A DNA stretch of 64,000 nucleotides from Ardenticatenaceae bacterium (lineage in GTDB: Bacteria > Chloroflexota > Anaerolineae > Promineifilales > Promineifilaceae): positions 16,886-80,885 of the forward strand of contig JASJCR010000007.1 of NCBI GenBank assembly GCA_030065875.1, read 5' to 3'. Below the pieces are notes generated by a model that worked only from the letters and a program-made list of their open reading frames with translations, had not been told where the DNA came from and ran no database searches. Shown one piece after another: positions 58,810 through 64,000 of this stretch. A program made the position numbers and the translations under genes. Numbering within the stretch: the stretch's first letter is position 1; each line of letters starts with the position of its first letter.

Positions 58810-60396
58810 TTACGGCTCTTCAAGATCGCTGACTACTCCCCCCAACTCCTGGGCAAGGTCTTCGACTTCATCGCGCATCGTGCGCGAGTGCCCCACCGGT
58901 TTATGCCCCCGTGCTAAATAATCCCCCTTCATCACGCACTTCACCTGTGCAGGCTGGCCAATGACCTCGGTCAAAATCCGGTTTACCAATTCAGCCTCAT
59001 CCTGCAGCTTTTTCATCAGAAAATCCATGTCGAACCCAAGAATCAAGGTTGAGCCTTCAACGGCCAATGGTTGTGATGAATTGAGCCAATTTTTGAGGTT
59101 GCGGTTTTGCTGACCGGCTCGGGCAAGAAATTCTCGCCAGGTTTTCCCCTTTATTAGGTCAAAGGCCGGGCCTGATGCTGCTGGTGATGTTTGGGTCGGT
59201 GGCGGTTGAGGAGCAGGTGGTGTTGTGGTGGTCGCTGCTGGCGCGGCCGTTGCCCGGGCAATAGTTGATGGGGAAGGCGCTGCCTGATGCAGGGTGGGTG
59301 AGATCGTAACCGCCGCTTCCGGAATCGATTCGAGAAAGGCGAGCTCCAGCGGTAGTTGAGGCTGCCAGCCGCTTGAAGCAGTCGAGGCAGCTTCGTTAAA
59401 GCGTTTAATCGCTTCAATTAGATCGTGGCGCGACCCTTTTTCCACCAAAATTGCCATGTCGTTTTTCTGCTCTGCGGTGACATCGAGTGGGGCATCCGCA
59501 CCGGCCGTTTTGAGCAGCAGCAAATTTCTCAAAAAGGTGACCATTTGCCGCGAGAACTGTCGAGGATCCGCACCGGTGTTCAGGGCCTCGTGAATCACTT
59601 CGAGGCCGGCCGAGGTATCGCGATTTAAGATCGCCTCGCTCAAGGTGGCGATTGAGGCGCTTGAGGCGGTGCCTAATACCGCCTGGGCCCGTTCAACGGT
59701 AATCAGCTCATCCGGAGAGCCCACCAGCTGATCGAGCAAGCTTTCTGAATCGCGCAGGCTGCCGGCCCCGTGCTGGGCCACCAGCTCAAGGACCCCCTCT
59801 TCGACGCGCAAGTTTTCTTTCTCGACCAGCCAGGTCAGCCGGCCGATAATTTCCTGTGTCGTGAGCAGGCGAAAATTAAACTGCTGACAGCGCGACTTTA
59901 TCGTCATGGGCACTTTGTGCTCTTCCGTGGTGGCCAGCACAAATTTGGCGTGAGGGGGTGGCTCTTCAAGCGTTTTTAGAAGGGCGTTAAAGGCGGCCGT
60001 CGACAGCATGTGCACTTCATCGATGATGTAAACCTTAAATTGCCCGTCGTTGGGGGCAAAGTTGATTTTGTCGCGCAAATCGCGAATATCATCCACACCG
60101 GTGTTGGAGGCGGCGTCGATTTCGATCAAATCCATGAAGCGCCCTTCGTTTATCGCCTGGCAGATGCGGCATTCGTCATCCGGCCGCTTTGCCGGGTCAT
60201 CGTTGAGGCAGTTAACCGCTTTGGCCAACAAACGGGCCAAGGTGGTTTTTCCAGTGCCGCGCGGCCCACAAAAAAGGTAGGCATGGCCCACGCGATCAGC
60301 GGCCACGCTGTTTTGTAAAGTGCGGGTGACGTGCTCCTGGCCGATCACCTGATCAAAGCGAGCCGGCCGCCATTTGCGATAAAGTGCCTGAGACAT
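58810..60396 (-). CDS. dnaX: DNA polymerase III subunit gamma/tau
   Basis: Clamp-loader ATPase, 528 residues. Walker A GPRGTGKTT (44-52), Walker B IIDEVHMLS, the SRC motif in KSRCQQFNF, and a zinc module with Cys in CRIC (about 80). Domain III follows to about 370. The C-terminal part (from about 375) has a Pro/Ala/Thr-rich linker and a short tau-type domain. No obvious A-rich slippage site for making gamma was seen. The start at 60396 gives the canonical MSQALYRKWRP; the frame's first ATG is nine codons upstream, before the likely -10. Confidence 0.96.
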   Translation of the reverse strand: MSQALYRKWRPARFDQVIGQEHVTRTLQNSVAADRVGHAYLFCGPRGTGKTTLARLLAKAVNCLNDDPAKRPDDECRICQAINEGRFMDLIEIDAASNTGVDDIRDLRDKINFAPNDGQFKVYIIDEVHMLSTAAFNALLKTLEEPPPHAKFVLATTEEHKVPMTIKSRCQQFNFRLLTTQEIIGRLTWLVEKENLRVEEGVLELVAQHGAGSLRDSESLLDQLVGSPDELITVERAQAVLGTASSASIATLSEAILNRDTSAGLEVIHEALNTGADPRQFSRQMVTFLRNLLLLKTAGADAPLDVTAEQKNDMAILVEKGSRHDLIEAIKRFNEAASTASSGWQPQLPLELAFLESIPEAAVTISPTLHQAAPSPSTIARATAAPAATTTTPPAPQPPPTQTSPAASGPAFDLIKGKTWREFLARAGQQNRNLKNWLNSSQPLAVEGSTLILGFDMDFLMKKLQDEAELVNRILTEVIGQPAQVKCVMKGDYLARGHKPVGHSRTMRDEVEDLAQELGGVVSDLEEP

Positions 60397-60402
60397 AGCT
60401 TG

Positions 60403-60408
60403 ATTATA
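60403..60408 (-). promoter_or_regulatory. Possible -10 element of dnaX
   Basis: A perfect TATAAT on the minus strand ends 6 bases before the dnaX ATG, with no ribosome site between. It would give a leaderless message. No matching -35 was found, so support is weak. Confidence 0.3.
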
Positions 60409-60479
60409 AGGGAAAGTTTTCACAGCGGCGAGAGCTGTTTAACTTCACCGCTGCCGTTCAGAGCACGCGTGGACCTTCT

Positions 60480-61364
60480 TCATAGAGATTCCTGGACCGC
60501 CGCCACAAACCCTTCCTCAAGTGGCGATAACGAACGGCCGGGTCTGGTAATCAATACCACATCCCACGGGAAATTGAGATCAACCACGTTTAATATGTTC
60601 ATGCCGGTGGCCTGGGCAAACCGCTCAGGCACAAAAACGACCGTATCCCCATAGTCAAACATATTTTGAGCGACAGCGAGTGGTGCGCGGACCATCGGCC
60701 GGACTGAGGGTGATAGCTCCCGCACGCTGCTGATGTGAGCCTCAAAAGCGTTTCCCCAGCGAGGCAAAACAACGCGATACTCCCACAAATCATTGATCGT
60801 CAATTCTTCTATTTGCTCGAGGGGATGGTCATCAGCGACCCCGGCAATCATCCGATCTTCGATGCGCAATAAAATGTCTACCTGGCGGATCAGCTGTGGA
60901 AATGTGGCTGTAAAAACCAGGTCAAGAACGCCGTCCTGAAGCTGCTGAACCAAATTGGAAGAGTGGCTTGTTTCGATAAACAGCTCAGCCTGTGGATAGC
61001 GCCGGCTAAAGCGATCAACCACCAGCGGCATGAGGGACGTGGCCACCGATACTGGACTGCCCACGGAGAGGCGGCCGGCAAACCCCTGCTGCGCCACTCG
61101 AATCGCTTCCCATCCCGCTTCCAAAATGCCCAAAATGCGTTCCGCATACGGCAGCAGCGTTTGCCCCACAGGGGTTAACTGCACCGGTCGGGTTTGCCGC
61201 TGGAACAGCTGTCCGTTGAGAGATTGTTCCAGCTGCTGGATGCGGGCGCTTAACGAGGGTTGGGCCAGGTTGAGCCGCTCTGCAGCCTGCGTGAAGCTGC
61301 CTGACTGTACCACCGCCACAAACGCCTCTATTTGCCGTAGATCAAGCTGTTTTGGTTGATTCAT
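60480..61364 (-). CDS. LysR-family transcriptional regulator
   Basis: A 294-residue regulator. The N-terminal winged HTH is at about 8-66 (LRQIEAFVAVVQSGSFTQAA, then LAQPSLSARIQQLE), followed by a linker helix and a two-lobed LysR substrate domain from about 95 to 290. The start at 61364 is supported by AGGAAAAG; an in-frame GTG eight codons upstream is less likely. Divergent from the MFS gene with palindromic DNA between, so it probably controls that transporter and itself. The inducer is unknown. Confidence 0.93.
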   Translation of the reverse strand: MNQPKQLDLRQIEAFVAVVQSGSFTQAAERLNLAQPSLSARIQQLEQSLNGQLFQRQTRPVQLTPVGQTLLPYAERILGILEAGWEAIRVAQQGFAGRLSVGSPVSVATSLMPLVVDRFSRRYPQAELFIETSHSSNLVQQLQDGVLDLVFTATFPQLIRQVDILLRIEDRMIAGVADDHPLEQIEELTINDLWEYRVVLPRWGNAFEAHISSVRELSPSVRPMVRAPLAVAQNMFDYGDTVVFVPERFAQATGMNILNVVDLNFPWDVVLITRPGRSLSPLEEGFVAAVQESL

Positions 61365-61416
61365 GTTCTTTTCCTGCTTTGATAGCACTTTAATCCTGAA
61401 GGACTAAACCGGGATC

Positions 61417-61450
61417 AATATCGAAAACTTCTATGATAGCTATCGATATT
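61417..61450. promoter_or_regulatory. Probable LysR operator between divergent genes
   Basis: A perfect 8-bp inverted repeat AATATCGA/TCGATATT with 18 bases between, overlapping a 10-bp palindrome GATAGCTATC (61435-61444). The long spaced and compact sites fit LysR tetramer binding. Inference from position. Confidence 0.55.
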
Positions 61451-61521
61451 ATCGCCTTGATTGATGATATAGGCAATGTTACCTTTTCTAGGGGGATAAA
61501 AACCTTTGCAGGAGAAAGTCT

Positions 61522-62781
61522 ATGGCCTTATTGGCTGGGGGAGTTCACCCAACAACTCAAAAGCTGGCTGAGCATGATCGGCGCCGAGGATTGACGGTCA
61601 TTTTAACCACGATATTTTTAATTCAGGCCGGATTTTTTTTAATTATTCCCCTTTTATCGGTTCATTTTGTCGACGGATTGGGTTGGGCGGCCGCCTTTTT
61701 GGGGATGGTGTTAGCGGTTCGCCAATTTACCCAGCAGGGATTAACGATGTTTGGCGGGGCATTGGCCGATCGTTGGGGAGCCAAGCCGCTGATTTTGACC
61801 GGCGTGCTGGTGCGAGCGTTGAGCTTCATGGTAATGGGCACGGCCGATAGCAAAACGCTGCTGCTCTTAAGCGGCATCCTCGTCGCTCTGGGAGGTGCTC
61901 TCTTTGATGCCCCCATTCGGGCGTCGATTGCGGCGCTGGCCCGGCCGGAGGAGATGCAAGATTATTACGCGCGGGTCGGAATCGCTCGCAATTTAGCCCA
62001 GATGATCGGTCCGGCCGTAGGCGCTTTTTTAATCGGCTTCAATTTTCAATCGGTCGGGTTTGGGGCGGCCGGCTTCTTCATGCTGACTTTCCTGGCCGTC
62101 TGGTGGGGAGTCCCCTCGATTTCTGGTGCCCTGCTCGATGACAATGAGGGGGGCGGTAATCGGACTGTTATTGACCGCTTGAAGCTTGTCTTTACCGATC
62201 GACCTTATGTGCTGTTTACCGCCCTATCAATTGGGTTTTGGTTTATGTGGGTGCAGCTGGCGCTGTCGCTTCCACTGGCCGCCAAAGCGTTGAGCGGCAG
62301 CAACAGCGGTGTGGGCGCATTTTTGACGGTCAACTCCTTGATTGCCGTCTCGCTGCAGTTCCCGACAATTTGGGTGATTCGCCGCTACTTTAAACCCCAG
62401 CAGGCGCTGTTTGCCGGAACCGCCATTACGGCGATCGGTCTGGGCACCGTGGCCTTTGCCCAAAAGATGCCTCATCTTTATTTTTCAGCCTTTTTATTCT
62501 CGCTGGGTGTTGTTTTGGTGATGCCCAACATGCAAACGGTCGCGGCCGTGATGGCGGATGCGTCCTCCCGTGGGGCATATCTTGGCTTTAATGCCCTGGC
62601 CCTGGCTTTAGGCGGTGGATTGGGCAACATGGTTGGAGGTGCGCTGCTCGATCTGGCGGAAACGTTTGCCATGCAAAGCTTGCCTTGGCTAATTTTTTGT
62701 GGGTTGGGCGGGTTGACCGCTTTTGGTCTGTGGTGGTTCCAGCGCACCCATCCTATGGGCCAAGTGGCATCATCGGTATAA
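61522..62781 (+). CDS. MFS transporter, probable drug/metabolite exporter
   Basis: A 419-residue, 12-helix major facilitator. Motif A GGALADRWGAKPLI sits after helix 2 (about 74-87), and an ALGGALFDAPIRAS stretch in the helix 4-5 region fits DHA1-type drug:H+ antiporters. A long cytoplasmic loop is central (about 205-225). AGGAGAAAG lies before the ATG. Divergent from the LysR gene and likely its target. The next gene, a GNAT protein, follows about 50 bases later on the same strand and may be part of the same response. Confidence 0.9.
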   Translation: MALLAGGVHPTTQKLAEHDRRRGLTVILTTIFLIQAGFFLIIPLLSVHFVDGLGWAAAFLGMVLAVRQFTQQGLTMFGGALADRWGAKPLILTGVLVRALSFMVMGTADSKTLLLLSGILVALGGALFDAPIRASIAALARPEEMQDYYARVGIARNLAQMIGPAVGAFLIGFNFQSVGFGAAGFFMLTFLAVWWGVPSISGALLDDNEGGGNRTVIDRLKLVFTDRPYVLFTALSIGFWFMWVQLALSLPLAAKALSGSNSGVGAFLTVNSLIAVSLQFPTIWVIRRYFKPQQALFAGTAITAIGLGTVAFAQKMPHLYFSAFLFSLGVVLVMPNMQTVAAVMADASSRGAYLGFNALALALGGGLGNMVGGALLDLAETFAMQSLPWLIFCGLGGLTAFGLWWFQRTHPMGQVASSV

Positions 62782-62829
62782 TAAGGTTAAAGAAGTGATT
62801 GAGTATTGGATTTGCATCGGGAAAACATC

Positions 62830-63777
62830 ATGATTTCAAAAAAGCGCTCTACCCCGGCGGTCATCGTCCGCACCATCAACAGCCGCCAACAAAATGTCGA
62901 TCTGGACCGCATGGTGCCGGTTCCGGCCGATCACTTTTCGTTGGAAGAGCTGACATGGGTGTACAACAAGGCCCGCATCGACTACCTGATTCCCATGCCC
63001 ATGGCGACCCATCGTCTGCAAGAATATATTTCAGCGTATGATATTGCCCTCAATCATTCTTGCGTCATGTTAGACACAATTTTGTCTGAACCGGTTGGGC
63101 TGGGGCTTCTGGGGCTGCGGAGCAAGCGCGCCTGGATTTCTCGCTTTGGGCTGGTGCCGCTGGTGCGCGGGCAGGGGTTGGGTTCGGCCATGATGGCTCA
63201 ATTAATTGAAACGGCCGATCAGCGGGGTGCGGAAACCATTTTGTTGGAGCTCATTCAGGAAAACCGCTCGGGATTTCGTTTGGCCGAACAGTTTGATTTT
63301 AATCCGCTGCGGGAACTCATCGTCGCTCGCCGGCCACCCGACTTAAATCGCTCGATTACGTTGGATCCGGCCGCTCAGATCGAAGAAGAATCCGGTTTAG
63401 AGGCCCTCAGGTGGCTTAATGGCCGAAACGATCAGCCGAGCTGGCTTAATGAGACGGAGACTTTTATCACGCTGGAACCGGCCGGACTGCACAGCCTGTC
63501 CTGGAAACATCCGGATGGCCGGGCCGGATGGGCCGTGTACGAAAGTGATCGATATCAATTTAAACGGGTCACGGTGGGGGTAGAGTCGGGGGATGAAGCG
63601 GCGGTCACCGCTCAGGTGTTGAACGCCCTGCATTTACGCTACCCGCGCAAGGATGCGGTTATTGAAGATATGCCGCTGGATGATCCGCGTTGGGCGGGGT
63701 ATCAGGCGGCCGGATATTTTGAAACGTTTCGGCGGATTGAGCTGAAAAAAGACCAGAGACCGGAGACGAGAGAATAA
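62830..63777 (+). CDS. GNAT-family acetyltransferase, two-domain
   Basis: A 315-residue protein. A GNAT domain covers about 10-170, with the acetyl-CoA loop LVRGQGLGSAMM (about 110-121). A second GNAT-like half lies at about 185-305 with weaker motifs. The ATG at 62830 is preferred over a TTG eight codons upstream, on composition; a weak GGGAAAA precedes it. Follows the MFS gene, so modification and export of one compound by the pair is conceivable. The last residues (DQRPETRE) come from a CAGAGAC word array. Confidence 0.82.
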   Translation: MISKKRSTPAVIVRTINSRQQNVDLDRMVPVPADHFSLEELTWVYNKARIDYLIPMPMATHRLQEYISAYDIALNHSCVMLDTILSEPVGLGLLGLRSKRAWISRFGLVPLVRGQGLGSAMMAQLIETADQRGAETILLELIQENRSGFRLAEQFDFNPLRELIVARRPPDLNRSITLDPAAQIEEESGLEALRWLNGRNDQPSWLNETETFITLEPAGLHSLSWKHPDGRAGWAVYESDRYQFKRVTVGVESGDEAAVTAQVLNALHLRYPRKDAVIEDMPLDDPRWAGYQAAGYFETFRRIELKKDQRPETRE

Positions 63778-63810
63778 GCGTTACTTTCTCTGGTCTCTCG
63801 TCTCTGGTCT
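63752..63810. repeat. CAGAGAC word array forming an inverted pair between convergent genes
   Basis: GACCAGAGACCGGAGACGAGAG on the left (here 63755-63776, part of the GNAT gene) is mirrored by CTCTGGTCTCTCGTCTCTGG (63788-63807). The hairpin spans both stop codons: GNAT's at 63775 and ribF's TAG at 63809. Confidence 0.65.
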
Positions 63811-64000
63811 ATAAAATTATTTCTCTAACCAGAGCCACATCTTTTGAAATTTGGGCTTTGAGGTGATCGAGGCCGTCAAACTTTTTCTCCGGCCGGATGC
63901 GAGCGATAAACTCCAGCGTGATTTCCTGGCCGTATAAATCCCCGTCAAAATCGAGTAAATGGGGCTCAACCCGCAGATTTTGCCCATCAACCGTTGGCCG
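63809..64000 (-). CDS. ribF: Riboflavin kinase/FAD synthetase, C-terminal fragment
   Basis: The last 63 codons of RibF; the rest lies beyond the right edge. The visible part is the end of the riboflavin-kinase beta-barrel: RPTVDG, then VEPHLLDFDGDLYGQEI, then IRPEKKFDGLDHLKAQISKD, the conserved C-terminal signature. It makes FMN and FAD. Separated from truB, its common neighbour. The stop lies in a word array shared with the convergent GNAT gene. Confidence 0.93.
   Translation of the reverse strand, partial: RPTVDGQNLRVEPHLLDFDGDLYGQEITLEFIARIRPEKKFDGLDHLKAQISKDVALVREIIL

Noticed and set aside
59154..59417. Programmed frameshift product or separate gene in the dnaX linker
   Set aside because: The overlapping frame is only Pro/Gln/His-rich shadow of the linker, and no A-rich slippage site with stem-loop was seen.

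Overview
The window looks like a piece of a Chloroflexota chromosome, most plausibly class Anaerolineae. I infer this from the gene content and style: Liv-type importers, choice-of-anchor Q/beta-helix surface proteins, very large YfhO- and GT39-type membrane proteins ending in a beta-sandwich, GAF-type histidine kinases, a NusA-YlxR-IF2-RbfA-NrnA-TruB translation cluster without RimP, moderate G+C, and heavy loading with dispersed palindromic repeats. No rRNA, tRNA, CRISPR array, prophage or complete insertion sequence was seen.

Layout. 1-3.7 kb: end of livH, then livM, a substrate-binding lipoprotein and livF. 3.8-9.2 kb: a giant secreted PKD/beta-helix protein, then a REP-associated tyrosine transposase (RAYT) bracketed by paired REP palindromes, then ssb. 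9.5-16.6 kb (minus strand): a DPPR-synthase-like UbiA prenyltransferase, GH1 glycosidase, DUF192 and YfbR-like HD proteins (ATGA overlap), a TVP38 membrane protein, GNAT, a PNPOx-like protein and glnS. 16.7-18.5 kb: a SAM-I riboswitch with terminator ahead of aspartate kinase. 18.6-19.9 kb: arsR and arsM with two matching ArsR-type operators. 20.1-24.4 kb: a YfhO-flippase fusion. 24.4-31.4 kb: a small membrane protein, a winged-helix AAA ATPase, gyrA and cysS.

31.4-40.7 kb is a three-gene operon of giant membrane glycosyltransferases joined by ATGA stop-start overlaps and sharing a C-terminal beta-sandwich. With the YfhO-flippase protein and the GT4/DUF2334/sulfotransferase group at 52-55 kb, it suggests strong investment in lipid-linked or cell-surface glycans. 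40.8-42.7 kb holds an ECF sigma factor and its likely membrane anti-sigma factor. 42.7-49.5 kb is the nusA-infB-truB cluster, led by a strong promoter and an early terminator hairpin. 49.6-64 kb holds an FeS photolyase/cryptochrome, a tandem FKBP lipoprotein, sulfotransferase, GT4, DUF2334, a GAF histidine kinase flanked by MITE-like repeats, dnaX, a divergent LysR/MFS pair, a GNAT protein and the end of ribF.

The most unusual layer is the repeats. There are at least four classes: (1) 29-bp REP palindromes in pairs next to a RAYT gene that lacks a canonical start codon; (2) nested palindromes built from 13-14 nt mini-hairpins; (3) quasi-periodic arrays of short words (such as CAGACCA, TGTTGGG, GTCTCTG) that fill intergenic gaps right up to start and stop codons and also sit in frame inside three giant membrane-protein genes; (4) MITE-like elements with 24-bp inverted ends and a GNRA-looped ATTCCC-N8-GGGAAT hairpin on both sides of the histidine kinase gene. 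The hexamer CGGCCG is also strikingly frequent throughout.
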